From: JAJDUF01 sp965214295
Lineage (GTDB): Bacteria > Chloroflexota > UBA11872 > UBA12225 > JAJDUF01
Direction of reading: 5' to 3'
Assembly (NCBI GenBank): GCA_965214295.1
Contig: OZ243944.1
Span: forward strand, 3,782,001 to 3,846,000
DNA length: 64,000 nt
Each line of letters starts with the position of its first letter. The stretch's first letter is position 1. The notes under the pieces were generated by a model. That model was given only the letters and a program-made list of their open reading frames with translations. It made no database searches and had not been told where the DNA came from. Both the position numbers and the translations under genes were made by a program. This document shows, piece after piece, positions 41,659 to 50,157 of the stretch.

Positions 41659-41768
41659 CTTCGCCTCTTGAACTGCCGTCCCAGGGCCAGGCGAGGTGAA
41701 CAGGAAATAAGGGCTGTACGCCCCTCGCTCAGAGCAAGCGGGGACAAAGGTGAGACGGAACCCCCTAC

Positions 41769-42347
41769 CTATCCGGCGGCGCACAGCGAGCGCCGGATTT
41801 TACTGCACAACCCCGCATAATCGAGGGTAGCAAAGTCGGTGGTGTTCACAGTGATACAGGGGACAGCGAGCCGCAGCGGCCGCCAAGCTGCCGCGCGCAA
41901 CCCGGCGCGCAGCTCCGGGAGGACGGCCACGCCGAGGTGTCCCGGATGCCGGTCGCTTGTGGCGGCCCGCTCTCGATAGCGAGTGACAACGACGGGAGCC
42001 TCGGCGGTGCAGTGGATCTGCACCACCCGGACGGCGTGCCGCGCCAGCACCGACTCAAAGCGTGGCGTGTCGTACCGGTCGTAGAAGTTGCTCTCGACCA
42101 CTAGGCCCTGGCCCGCTTCCACGAGATGTTCGAGGAAATGGAACAACAGGCGAACGCTGGCAACACCGAGCTTCCGAGACCGGTCGCGGTCGCCGGCGCC
42201 AAGCGTGTCGTAGAGCGATTCCTTGATCCCGTCCCGGCTCAGGAACGGCAGTGCAAACTCGCTGGCAATCCGCTTGCCGAGCGTCGTCTTGCCCGTTGCC
42301 GGCGCTCCCGACACGATGAGCAGCGATGCCGGAGCGGTTGCTGTCAT
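41769..42347 (-). CDS. P-loop AAA/kinase-type protein (Zeta/gluconokinase-like)
   Basis: 192 aa from ATG 42347 (MTATAPASLLIVSGAP); the frame is open to 42428. Walker A is GAPATGKTTLGKRIA. It is followed by ALPFLSRDGIKESLYD and LVVESNFYDRYDTPRFE, the pattern of small-molecule or nucleotide kinases of the AAA_33 group. The substrate is unknown. It is encoded 110 nt upstream of uvrA in the same direction and 38 nt after csoR; it may share their transcript. Confidence 0.75.
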   Translation of the reverse strand: MTATAPASLLIVSGAPATGKTTLGKRIASEFALPFLSRDGIKESLYDTLGAGDRDRSRKLGVASVRLLFHFLEHLVEAGQGLVVESNFYDRYDTPRFESVLARHAVRVVQIHCTAEAPVVVTRYRERAATSDRHPGHLGVAVLPELRAGLRAAAWRPLRLAVPCITVNTTDFATLDYAGLCSKIRRSLCAAG

Positions 42348-42385
42348 AGCAAGATCGCCGAACGGGGTGGTTGGCGCGCCGCACG

Positions 42386-42697
42386 CTACGAGATGTAGCG
42401 GTCGAGCGCTTCCTTGAGCCGATCCCATTCCTCGTCCGAGGTACCGTTGCTCGCCGCCTCGCGCAAGCAGTGCGCGATATGGTCCTCCAACACGAGGCGG
42501 GCCACCTTATCCACGCCCGCCCGCACCGCTGCGAGCTGGATCAGGACATCGGAGCAGTTGCGGCCGGCGGCAATCATCCGCCGCACCCCTCCGACATGGC
42601 CCTCCAAGCGCGCCAGCCGGTTCAGCAGGGCACGAGTCTGCTCCGGCGACCCGACGTGCTCGTGCTCATGCTTGAGCGCAGCCTTAGACGGACTCAC
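42386..42697 (-). CDS. csoR: CsoR-type copper-sensing repressor
   Basis: 103 aa, GTG start. All-helical CsoR/FrmR family with the copper ligands in the right spacing: Cys in GRNCSDVLIQ, then His and Cys in LEDHIAHC (C-x24-H-x3-C). The conserved LLNRLARLEGHVGGVRRMI helix is present. Cu(I) binding releases it from DNA. It is divergent from the P-type ATPase gene at 42936, its likely target, and a CCCCC-A-GGGGG operator lies in front of that gene. The N-terminus is His-rich (KHEHEHV). Confidence 0.9.
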   Translation of the reverse strand: MSPSKAALKHEHEHVGSPEQTRALLNRLARLEGHVGGVRRMIAAGRNCSDVLIQLAAVRAGVDKVARLVLEDHIAHCLREAASNGTSDEEWDRLKEALDRYIS

Positions 42698-42740
42698 TAC
42701 TCCCGAATACCTCGCTCTTGCTACTTCCCGCCAGGCAACT

Positions 42741-42778
42741 GACTCGTAAGGCCACCCCTCGGGCCGGCCTTACGAGTC
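42741..42778. other. Perfect 13-bp hairpin in the csoR leader
   Basis: GACTCGTAAGGCC (42741-42753) and GGCCTTACGAGTC (42766-42778) with a 12-nt loop. It sits 44 nt upstream of the csoR start and 3' of a TATACT -10 candidate on the minus strand (42790-42795), so it would be transcribed in the csoR leader. It could be an attenuator, an mRNA stabiliser, or a terminator shared by neither gene. No U-tract. Confidence 0.5.
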
Positions 42779-42870
42779 GGCACTACAACAGTATAGACAA
42801 CGAGCGCCGGCCGAAAAACGCCGGCTATCCCCCACTGCACTCGCCACATGACCGCTCCCGGTGACGGCTT

Positions 42871-42930
42871 TTGCAATCCGACGGCTCGTGCGGTACTATC
42901 ACCTTAGCGGATATGCCCCCAGGGGGGATA
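42871..42930 (+). promoter_or_regulatory. Promoter and CsoR-like operator of the P-type ATPase gene
   Basis: TTGCAA (42871-42876), a 17-nt spacer and TACTAT (42894-42899) form a sigma-70 type promoter. Just downstream, ATGCCCCCAGGGGGGAT (about 42913-42929) is a G/C-block inverted repeat like known CsoR operators, placed between the transcription start and the ribosome site (GGGGGGATAGGG). Confidence 0.65.
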
Positions 42931-42935
42931 GGGAT

Positions 42936-44930
42936 ATGACGGCTCAAGTAGGCATTGGCGCCACGTCGGAGGCGGCCGCCGGCTGGTTCGGCCGGCTGGC
43001 CCAATACCGGGCCGTCTGGAGTAGCCCGGACTTCATCACCGCCGCCGCAACGCTCTTGCTCATCATCGCCTCCTGGTTGACTGGCCTGGCCGGCAGTGGG
43101 CCGGAGTGGCTGGCGCCGGCACTCGGACTGGCCGGCGTCGCCATCGGCGGGGCGAAGATCGCCGTTGGCGCTGTCCGCGGCCTGTTGGCCCGGGAGCTGA
43201 ACGTAGACGAGCTGGTGACAATTGCCATCGTCGCCGCCGTGATCCTGAACGAATACCTCTCGGCCGGGTTGGTGGCCTTTATGATGCTCTTCGGCAAGGT
43301 GCTCGAAGACTTCACGGCCGAGCGCGCCGAGCTGGCGCTGGCGGGACTCGGCGCTTTGCTCCCAGCCACGGCGCGGCGCAAGAGCGGTCAGGATGCCGAA
43401 GAAGAGGTGCCTATAGCGGCGCTGCGGCGAGGCGATATCGTCATCGTCCGACCGGGCGAGCGCATTCCGATAGACGGAGAGGTTGTAGTCGGTCAAGCGG
43501 CGGTGGATCAGGCTGCCCTGACCGGAGAGCCGGTGCCCCAGCCGCGCGGCCCCGGCGATGAAGTGCTGGCTGGTGGTCTCGCCCACCAAGGGGCCTTGGA
43601 AGTACGCACGACCCGCGTCGCCGCCGCGACCGCCATCGGCCGCATCCGGCAGCTCGTCGTCGCCGCCGAAGAGGAGCGGGCGCCGGTCGTCCGGCGGGCC
43701 GACTACTACGCGAAGTTCTTCACCCCCGCGGTGCTGATACTGGCTGCCGCCGTTCTGCTGTTCACCTATCTCATCACGGGCGTCTTGGGCTGGCTGCCGG
43801 CGGTCACGGTGCTGGTGGTCGCGTGCCCCTGCGCGCTGGTGCTCGCCACACCGACCGCCATAATCGCCGGCGTAGTCAACGCGGCCCGGCACGGTCTGCT
43901 CATCAAGAGCGGGGCCAGGCTGGAGGCCGCGGGCCGCGTCACCGCCGTTGCCTTCGACAAGACCGGCACCCTCACTCGTGGTCAGCCGACGGTGGTATGC
44001 ACCATCCCGCGCGGCGACAACATCGAGCATGATTTGCTGGCACTCGCCGCCGCTGTCGAATGGCGCTCCGAGCACCCGTTGGCACGCGCCATCCTCGCGG
44101 CGGCCGGCGCTGTTGGCGTGGAAGATCGGTTCAGGCCCGACCCCGGTTCATTCCGGGCCGTACCGGGGCGCGGCGCGGAGGCGACGGTTGACGGACAGCA
44201 CGTGGTCGTCGGCTCACTGGCTTGGCTCGCCGACTTGGGCATCATCGGCACCGCTGCCGATGAAGCAGCCTGGGCCGAGCACGTGGCACAGGGACAGACG
44301 GTGCTCGGCATCGGCGTTGACGGCCGGTTGGCCGGCGCGCTGGCCGTGGCGGACACGCCGCGCGCTGAAGCGGCCGGCATGATCGCCTCCCTCCGCGAAG
44401 CCGGCATCAGCGCGATCAAGCTATTGACCGGAGACTCGCCCGCAACGGCCCGAGCGCTCGCCGAGCAAGTCGGCATCACGCCGGAGGACGTGCATGCCGG
44501 CCTCTTGCCCGAGGACAAGGTGACGGCGATCAAGTCGCTCCAAGCGCGCGGTGAGGTCGTCGCAATGATCGGCGATGGCGTCAACGACGCACCGGCGCTC
44601 GCCACGGCCGACGTGGCCATTGCCGTCGGCGTCGGCGGCACCGATGTCGCACTGGAAGTCTCCGACGTGGCGCTGCTTACCGATGATCTCAGCCAGATAG
44701 CATCGGCCCTCACCCTCAGCCGCCACACGCTCTCCACCATTCGCCAGAACCTTGGTCTCGCGCTGGTCTGGAACGTCGCGGCGCTGGCCGCCGCGGCCCT
44801 GAGCTTTGTGGGGCCGGTAGCCGGCGCGCTCATCCACAACGTCGGCTCGGTCGCCGTCGTGGTCAACGCCGCTCGCCTCGCTACCGCTCGCGTCACACGC
44901 CCCTCCAGCAGTAGTCGGCCCCCTCCCTAG
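42936..44930 (+). CDS. Heavy-metal P1B-type ATPase without N-terminal metal-binding domain
   Basis: 664 aa from ATG 42936 (MTAQVGIG), strong ribosome site. Complete P-ATPase core: ALTGEPVPQ, VVACPCALVLATPTA (CPC membrane metal site), AFDKTGTLTRG (phosphorylated Asp), WRSEHPLARAIL (SEHP), GDGVNDAPALATADVA. There is no HMA (GMxCxxC) or His-rich N-terminus. The last helix reads ALIHNVGSVAVVVNAARL, which is neither the CopA MSxSS pattern nor the ZntA D-x-G pattern. It resembles CtpC-like groups, so the metal is uncertain. The CsoR gene and operator favour copper. Confidence 0.88.
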   Translation: MTAQVGIGATSEAAAGWFGRLAQYRAVWSSPDFITAAATLLLIIASWLTGLAGSGPEWLAPALGLAGVAIGGAKIAVGAVRGLLARELNVDELVTIAIVAAVILNEYLSAGLVAFMMLFGKVLEDFTAERAELALAGLGALLPATARRKSGQDAEEEVPIAALRRGDIVIVRPGERIPIDGEVVVGQAAVDQAALTGEPVPQPRGPGDEVLAGGLAHQGALEVRTTRVAAATAIGRIRQLVVAAEEERAPVVRRADYYAKFFTPAVLILAAAVLLFTYLITGVLGWLPAVTVLVVACPCALVLATPTAIIAGVVNAARHGLLIKSGARLEAAGRVTAVAFDKTGTLTRGQPTVVCTIPRGDNIEHDLLALAAAVEWRSEHPLARAILAAAGAVGVEDRFRPDPGSFRAVPGRGAEATVDGQHVVVGSLAWLADLGIIGTAADEAAWAEHVAQGQTVLGIGVDGRLAGALAVADTPRAEAAGMIASLREAGISAIKLLTGDSPATARALAEQVGITPEDVHAGLLPEDKVTAIKSLQARGEVVAMIGDGVNDAPALATADVAIAVGVGGTDVALEVSDVALLTDDLSQIASALTLSRHTLSTIRQNLGLALVWNVAALAAAALSFVGPVAGALIHNVGSVAVVVNAARLATARVTRPSSSSRPPP

Positions 44931-45143
44931 CCTGACGTACAGAGGGAGGGAAGCGGCCATCCCCCGGCGTCGTGGGGGGACCGCAGGGGGGCCGGCGCCG
45001 CACCCCCGGCCAACACTATTCCGGCGGCCGGCGGTCATAGCGGGCTATACTGCATAGCGTGTCGCGCACACCAGGGTGCAGCCTCGCAAAGCACGAGGCA
45101 CAGCGCAGTGGAACGGCTCACCGCCATGCACCGGGAGACGGGC
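44931..45143. other. Gap after the P-type ATPase, with hairpins and a possible promoter
   Basis: Holds two G/C-rich inverted segments (about 44953-44983 and 44986-45011) that may end ATPase transcription, and GGGCTATACTGC near 45049, a -10-like TATACT that could start the membrane-protein array. No gene. Confidence 0.4.
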
Positions 45144-45572
45144 ATGTCACCAAGATTCAGGACTTTGCACCTCAACCGCCGGGCAATTGTCTATGGCTGC
45201 CTGACGAATTTCGGCGCAAACATTGCCGGGGGTATTCTCGTCGGCTTGCTTGCAGCCGCGGCAAGCGGCGACCCGGCCAGCCTGCAAGTCGCTCGCCAGT
45301 CGGCAGCCTTAGTGGCACTCCGCTTTATCTTGCTCCTCGCGGCGACGGGCCTCGGTGGTTACGTGGCGGCTCGCCGGGCGGCGCGGGCCGAGCTGACGAA
45401 CGCCCTCGCCGTCGGCGTCGTGGTAACGATCTTGGCCATATTCGGCTCGGTAATCGTCGGCAGCCGGCCTGACCTCTTGGGACTCCTCGGCATCGTCCTC
45501 ACGATCCCGGCCGGGCTGACAGGCGGCCTCGTGCGGTTGTCCCAGTTGGAGCGGTCCACCGCACCCGGCTAA
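45144..45572 (+). CDS. Tandem array membrane protein 1 (142 aa)
   Basis: Start taken at ATG 45144 (MSPRFRTLHLNRRAIVYG), preceded by GGGAGACGGGC like the other members; the frame is open to 45108. Four predicted membrane helices. Family motifs: RAIVYGCLTNFG, GGYVAARRAARAELTNALAVG between helices 2 and 3, and the C-terminus GGLVRLSQLERSTAPG. The central GDPASLQVARQSAA segment is shared with member 5. Weak resemblance to small four-helix families such as TIGR04086; no function known. Confidence 0.75.
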   Translation: MSPRFRTLHLNRRAIVYGCLTNFGANIAGGILVGLLAAAASGDPASLQVARQSAALVALRFILLLAATGLGGYVAARRAARAELTNALAVGVVVTILAIFGSVIVGSRPDLLGLLGIVLTIPAGLTGGLVRLSQLERSTAPG

Positions 45573-45608
45573 GGGGCGCAGCACGCCGCAACGACCCAGG
45601 AGCTAGAC

Positions 45609-46376
45609 GTGGTTAGATCGTTCAGGACCCTGCGGCTTAATCGCCGCGCCATCGTCTTCGGTTACTTCACGGACCTAGGGGTGTCTTGGGCGTGGGGGAT
45701 CATCCTCGGATTGTTCACAATAGCTAGCAATCCCGACCCTGCCAGCCTGCAAAGGATCCGTGAGTCGCTGGGGCAGTCTGCGGATCTTGTGGTGCTTGCC
45801 TTCATTCTCGGATTAGCGGCGACAGCCCTAGGGGGGTACGTGGCCGCTCGCAGAGCACCGCGGGCCGAGTTGGCGAACGCCCTCGCCGTCGGCGTCCTAG
45901 TGACCGTAGTGGCCATACTGCGGGTGGCGCTCTTCGGTAGCCGGCTTGAGCTCCCGATAAGCATCCTCGGCATGGCACTGACGCCCCCGGTCGCCCTAGT
46001 TGGGGGCCTCCTGCGGCTACTTCAGTTAGGGCGTTCCACCGCGACGGGCGTGGCCGCCACAAGCTCCGAATATGGCACGTTGCCGGAGTTTCGGGCCAGC
46101 GTGGCCGAGCTGCTGAAAACCACCCTCGTATTGACCGATGGTCGACGTGTAAAAGTACTGTATCTGGCATGGGCACAACTGCCTGAAGCGTACCGTCAGG
46201 CGGGCCTGGCCATCGTGCGGGAAGCGGCAATGGCGGAAGTCGCGGCGCACCCGGAGGCACTCATCCACTTCGAATTCAGCGAGTTGCCGGCCAACCTGGA
46301 AGCCCTGATGGACGGATTGCAGCGGCAACATGCCCAACTCAGCTATGCTCAAGTGGATATGGACACTGAGAGCTAA
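45609..46376 (+). CDS. Tandem array membrane protein 2, with extra C-terminal soluble domain (255 aa)
   Basis: GTG 45609 after CCAGGAGCTAGAC. Residues 1-148 are the same four-helix unit (RAIVFGYFTDLG, GGYVAARRAPRAELANALAVG, LLQLGRSTATG). A roughly 105-residue C-terminal domain is unique in the array (LPEFRASVAELLKTTLVLTD ... GLQRQHAQLSYAQVDMDTES), alpha/beta in character. It contains LVLTDGRRVKVLYLAWAQLP and a helix-rich second half with HFEFSELPANLEALM. This may be a cytoplasmic sensor or effector attached to the membrane unit; no family recognised. Confidence 0.75.
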   Translation: MVRSFRTLRLNRRAIVFGYFTDLGVSWAWGIILGLFTIASNPDPASLQRIRESLGQSADLVVLAFILGLAATALGGYVAARRAPRAELANALAVGVLVTVVAILRVALFGSRLELPISILGMALTPPVALVGGLLRLLQLGRSTATGVAATSSEYGTLPEFRASVAELLKTTLVLTDGRRVKVLYLAWAQLPEAYRQAGLAIVREAAMAEVAAHPEALIHFEFSELPANLEALMDGLQRQHAQLSYAQVDMDTES

Positions 46377-46444
46377 ACGGCCGGCGCAACCCGCCACTAC
46401 AGACTTAGGCTTGTGCAATGCCGCCGCCGCGCAGGGAAAACGGC

Positions 46445-46873
46445 ATGTCATCGCGTATGAGGACGTTACGGCTAAGACGCCGGGCAATTGTCTATGGTTG
46501 CCTGGCGGATTTGGGCGCAACCATAGCGGGCCGCGTTCCTCTACTCTACTATGCCGTATCGAGGAACTCCGATCTTGAGAGCTTGTTAAATACCACCCAA
46601 TCGGCGGGTTACGTGGGCGCTAGTCTCATGGTGGGACTTGCCGCAACGTGTCTTGGTGGTTATGTGGCGGCCCGCAAGTCGCCGAGGGCCGAGCTAACGA
46701 ATGCCCTCGCCGTCGGCGTCGTCATGGCTGTCTTGTCCATACTCTTCCAAGTGCTCATCCGCGTCCCGCTCGATCCATGGGAGATACCCGGCATCGTGCT
46801 AACTATCCCAGTTGGACTGACGGGCGGCCTCGTGCGGTTGTCCCAACTGGAGCGGTCCACCGCACCCGGCTAA
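46445..46873 (+). CDS. Tandem array membrane protein 3 (142 aa)
   Basis: ATG 46445 (MSSRMRTLRLRRRAIVYG) with AGGGAAAACGGC upstream. Same four-helix family; motifs GGYVAARKSPRAELTNALAVG and GGLVRLSQLERSTAPG. The central segment SRNSDLESLLNTTQS pairs it with member 4. Its last ~40 nt and the following AAGGGGCGCAGCACGCCGC are almost identical to the end of member 1, showing recent duplication or conversion. Confidence 0.75.
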   Translation: MSSRMRTLRLRRRAIVYGCLADLGATIAGRVPLLYYAVSRNSDLESLLNTTQSAGYVGASLMVGLAATCLGGYVAARKSPRAELTNALAVGVVMAVLSILFQVLIRVPLDPWEIPGIVLTIPVGLTGGLVRLSQLERSTAPG

Positions 46874-46910
46874 GGGGCGCAGCACGCCGCCGCATCGCAG
46901 GGAGACAGGC

Positions 46911-47339
46911 ATGTCGTCACGAAGTAGTACCTTGCACCTCAAGCCCCGGGCAATCATCTACGGTTGCTTGACGGACATCGGCGTGTCCATGGCCGCGGGA
47001 ATTCCCCTCCTGATGTTGGCACTGTCGAGAAGCTCTGATCTTGCCAGCCTGGAAAGCACCACCCAGTCGCCGGGCTTTGAGGCGGCCGGTCTCGTCTTGG
47101 GCTTGGCGGCGACAGTCCTCGGGGGTTACGTGGCGGCTCGCAAGTCGCCGGGTGCCGAGCTGACGAACGCCCTCGCCGTCGGCGTCGTGATGACCCTCTT
47201 GTCCATACTCCTCCAGGTGCTCTTCCGCATTCCGCTCGACATCTGGGGCGGCCTCGGCATCGTAACCATCACCCCGGCAGCCGTGGCCGGGGGCCTTGTG
47301 CGGTTGTCTCAGCTGGAGCAGTCCGCAGCTACCGACTAG
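46911..47339 (+). CDS. Tandem array membrane protein 4 (142 aa)
   Basis: ATG 46911 after CAGGGAGACAGGC. Motifs: RAIIYGCLTDIG, SRSSDLASLESTTQS, GGYVAARKSPGAELTNALAVG, GGLVRLSQLEQSAATD. Exactly the same length as members 1, 3 and 5, so the unit has a fixed size. About 37 nt separate it from member 3. Confidence 0.75.
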   Translation: MSSRSSTLHLKPRAIIYGCLTDIGVSMAAGIPLLMLALSRSSDLASLESTTQSPGFEAAGLVLGLAATVLGGYVAARKSPGAELTNALAVGVVMTLLSILLQVLFRIPLDIWGGLGIVTITPAAVAGGLVRLSQLEQSAATD

Positions 47340-47375
47340 AGGTCGTAGCCGGCCGCCGCGCCTTGAGAGACGGAT

Positions 47376-47804
47376 ATGCTGCAGAGGTTCAGAACCTTGC
47401 GCCTGAAATACCGGGCAATTGTCTATGGCTGCCTGCTGAACTACGGCGTGTTCTTTGGCGGGACCATTTTCGTCAACATGGTTGCAGCCGCGGCCAGCGG
47501 TGACCCGGCCAGCCTGCAAATCGCTCGCCAGTCGGCAGCCTTCAGGGCCTCCCTCTTCATCCTGAGCCTATTGGCGCCGGCCGCCGGCGGTTACGTGGCG
47601 GCTCGGATGTCACCACGCGCCGAGCTAACGCACGCTCTCGCCGTTGGCCTAGTGCTAATAATCTTGGCCCTATTCAACCCGGCACTCTTCAGCAGCTCGC
47701 CCGACATCCTTAGCATTCTTGGCATCGTGCTTACGCTCCCGGCAGCCTTTGGTGGTGGCCGCCTGCGGTTGTCCCGGGCGGAGCGGTCCGCCGCAACCGG
47801 CTAG
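47376..47804 (+). CDS. Tandem array membrane protein 5 (142 aa)
   Basis: ATG 47376 after TTGAGAGACGGAT. The most diverged member at the C-terminus (GGGRLRLSRAERSAATG) but with VAAAASGDPASLQIARQSAA nearly identical to member 1. GGYVAARMSPRAELTHALAVG is the conserved middle. Ends the array about 100 nt before the beta-lactamase-like gene. Confidence 0.75.
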   Translation: MLQRFRTLRLKYRAIVYGCLLNYGVFFGGTIFVNMVAAAASGDPASLQIARQSAAFRASLFILSLLAPAAGGYVAARMSPRAELTHALAVGLVLIILALFNPALFSSSPDILSILGIVLTLPAAFGGGRLRLSRAERSAATG

Positions 47805-47908
47805 TTTGCTGGCCGCAGCGAGCCGCAGCCATCCCTATCGCGTACACTCACTCCAGAGAGCGGCTCAATCGCGAGTCGGTCAATAGTGACCACCCACGGA
47901 GCGGAGCA

Positions 47909-49030
47909 ATGCAGACTCGCTCTGGCGCCGGGCAGAACCTGGGCACCCCACCACCGCGGCGCCGCTGCCCCTGGCAAGTCGCCGTAGCCCTCCTGCTCGC
48001 CACCGTGCTGTTTGTCCCACCGGTCCAGCCTGGATGGGCGGATGATGGGCCAACCGGCCAGGTCGAGCAACCTTCCCCGGCGAGCGGCCTGAGTACCCTA
48101 CGCTCGACCATCCAGGAGCGCCTGAGCGCCGCCGGTGGACAATGGTCGGTGTCCGTGGGCGTGCCCGGCGCACCCGAGGGCGCAATTGCGATTAATGCCG
48201 ACCGTCCTGTGCTCTCGGCGAGCCTGTTCAAGCTGGTCTTGCTGGTGGAGGCGCTCCGTCTGCGCCGGGCCGGAGAGTTTGACTTCAACGAGCGGCTGGT
48301 AATGACCCCGGCGGCGCTGGCCCTGCTCCAGCCGCTACCGAGCGCCCTCCGGCCCGGCGAGACGATGATCGCCGCCGAGGCGGTAGAGACGATGATTACG
48401 GTCAGCAGCAACACCGGCGCCATCCTCATCGGTCAGCGCGTTGGCTGGATACGCTCCCAAGAAACCGTCGCACAGCTCGGACTGGGCACGACCTCGATGG
48501 CCAGCCAGCCCACGACGACCGCCACGGACATGCAGCGCCTCCTGCGGCTCATCGCCGGGGAACCGGCGGACCCGCAGCTGTTGCATCCCGATGACGCGGC
48601 CACCATGCGTCACTTGCTGTCGCAGCAACGTATCAACGACCGCGTACCACCCGAATTGCACCAGGCCGGTCTCATTGCCCACAAGACGGGCGATCTCCCC
48701 CGGCTGCTGCACGATGCCGGCCTCATCACCGGGCCGGGCGGCCCCATCGCGGTGGTGCTCATGGTGACGGAGTTCCCCGCTCGTGATCGCGCCGTGGCCG
48801 CGATGCGCGATGTCTATCGGGCGATCTACCAGGCAGCTGTAGCGGGGATACTCCCGGCTGTGGTCATACCGAGCAGCGCCCCTCCCGCCCCGGCACCCCC
48901 CTTATCGCCGGCACAGCCGACAGGTCAGCCTCCGCCCCCAGCCGTTACAGCAACCCCGGCGCCCGCACCGGTAACACCACTGGCCATAGGAGACCCCAAC
49001 GCCGCCTGCGGGGGGCCATTGGAGGCCTAG
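47909..49030 (+). CDS. Class A beta-lactamase-like exported serine hydrolase
   Basis: 373 aa. A signal/anchor helix lies at about 23-45. Catalytic motifs: SLFK (Ser105-Lys108), SSN (166-168, in place of SDN) and KTG (259-261). A class A Glu166 omega-loop is not obvious, so hydrolysis of beta-lactams is doubtful; such proteins may act on cell-wall peptides. The C-terminus is proline/alanine-rich (PSSAPPAPAPPLSPAQPTGQ). ATG 47909 follows CGGAGCA. Its last 4 nt overlap the convergent GNAT gene. Confidence 0.78.
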   Translation: MQTRSGAGQNLGTPPPRRRCPWQVAVALLLATVLFVPPVQPGWADDGPTGQVEQPSPASGLSTLRSTIQERLSAAGGQWSVSVGVPGAPEGAIAINADRPVLSASLFKLVLLVEALRLRRAGEFDFNERLVMTPAALALLQPLPSALRPGETMIAAEAVETMITVSSNTGAILIGQRVGWIRSQETVAQLGLGTTSMASQPTTTATDMQRLLRLIAGEPADPQLLHPDDAATMRHLLSQQRINDRVPPELHQAGLIAHKTGDLPRLLHDAGLITGPGGPIAVVLMVTEFPARDRAVAAMRDVYRAIYQAAVAGILPAVVIPSSAPPAPAPPLSPAQPTGQPPPPAVTATPAPAPVTPLAIGDPNAACGGPLEA

Positions 49031-50025
49031 TCCGTGACCGCAGGCAGGGCACGGAAGTAGGTGCGGAGGAAGGGCCGAAAGCCGAGCCGCTCATAGAAGC
49101 GCACGGCGCCAGCGTTCGACGCGCTGACGTGCAAGCCTACCTCCGCAGCCCCGTGCGCCACGCACCACGCCAACGCCTGCGCCATCAGGACGTGACCAAC
49201 ACCCTGACTACGGTAGTCGTCCCGGACGTAGAGCGATTCGACTTGCCCCGGACACACCCACGAGTCCATCAGCGCGACGCGGATAAATCCCACCAGCTCT
49301 TGGCCGGTGTCGCACACGAAGATCACCTTCCGCCCAGCATCACTCCAGTACGCTTGTAGCTCTTGGGCCAGCCGGCTCAGGATGTCCGGTGGGGGATTGG
49401 CCCACTGCCGCGGCCAGTGCGGCTCCAGCTCACGATGAAATCGCCGCACGGCATCCCACATCGGGAGGACGGCTGCCTCGTCCGCCGCCCCGGCCCGGCG
49501 GACCGTGCCCGGTGCGGACGGTAGCTCCGTCACGGGTGGCCGCCCCACCGCCCCGCCGGTATCTGCCGGTCTGAAGTAGGCGGTCAGCGCCCGATGAAAG
49601 CCCTGCTGCTCGTAGAGCCGCACGGCGGCAGCGTCGGCCGCAATCACGTCCAGTACCACCTCGTCCGCTGCCCCCGCCACACACCAGTCCAGGGCAGCCG
49701 TCATCAAGGCTTGCCCCACGGCCGTACCGCGCTCGGATGCGGCGAGCACAAGCGTTTCGATGCGGGCTGGGCTGGGGTCCGCCTCCACGAGCGCGGTATG
49801 CACAAATCCGACGGGCTGCGATCCATCCTCGGCAATGAAGACCACTTGCTGCGGATCATCCCACACCGGTGCCAGCAACCGTGCATAGGTGCGCCCGAAC
49901 GGCTCGGTGACCGCCCAGCGCCGGGGCCACACGCGCTCCAACGAGCGCTGATACGCAGCGTGCTCGCTCCATAGACGGATGACTGCCGGCTCGTCACGAA
50001 CGTCGGCGCGGCGGATTTGCACCAT
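49027..50025 (-). CDS. Protein with two GNAT acetyltransferase domains
   Basis: 332 aa from ATG 50025 (MVQIRRADVRDEPAVIRLW); the frame upstream to 50145 reads into non-coding DNA. Two tandem GNAT domains of about 155 residues each: the first has ERGTAVGQALMTAALDWCVA and AAVRLYEQQGFHRALTAYF, the second has DDYRSQGVGHVLMAQALAWCVA and GAVRFYERLGFRPFLRTYF. The second keeps the better acetyl-CoA loop (R-S-Q-G-V-G). The substrate is unknown. The internal duplication is old, as the halves are about a third identical by eye. Confidence 0.82.
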   Translation of the reverse strand: MVQIRRADVRDEPAVIRLWSEHAAYQRSLERVWPRRWAVTEPFGRTYARLLAPVWDDPQQVVFIAEDGSQPVGFVHTALVEADPSPARIETLVLAASERGTAVGQALMTAALDWCVAGAADEVVLDVIAADAAAVRLYEQQGFHRALTAYFRPADTGGAVGRPPVTELPSAPGTVRRAGAADEAAVLPMWDAVRRFHRELEPHWPRQWANPPPDILSRLAQELQAYWSDAGRKVIFVCDTGQELVGFIRVALMDSWVCPGQVESLYVRDDYRSQGVGHVLMAQALAWCVAHGAAEVGLHVSASNAGAVRFYERLGFRPFLRTYFRALPAVTD

Positions 50026-50157
50026 CACTAGACCATACTCCCCGGCAACCCGGTCGCCGGTTGGGCCGGACGCGCATCTCGCCGCCGAGTGTAGACCACG
50101 CACAACGGCGAGGCAACACCCGGCCGCCTCTGGCCACCAGCCCATTCGTCAGGCGAG

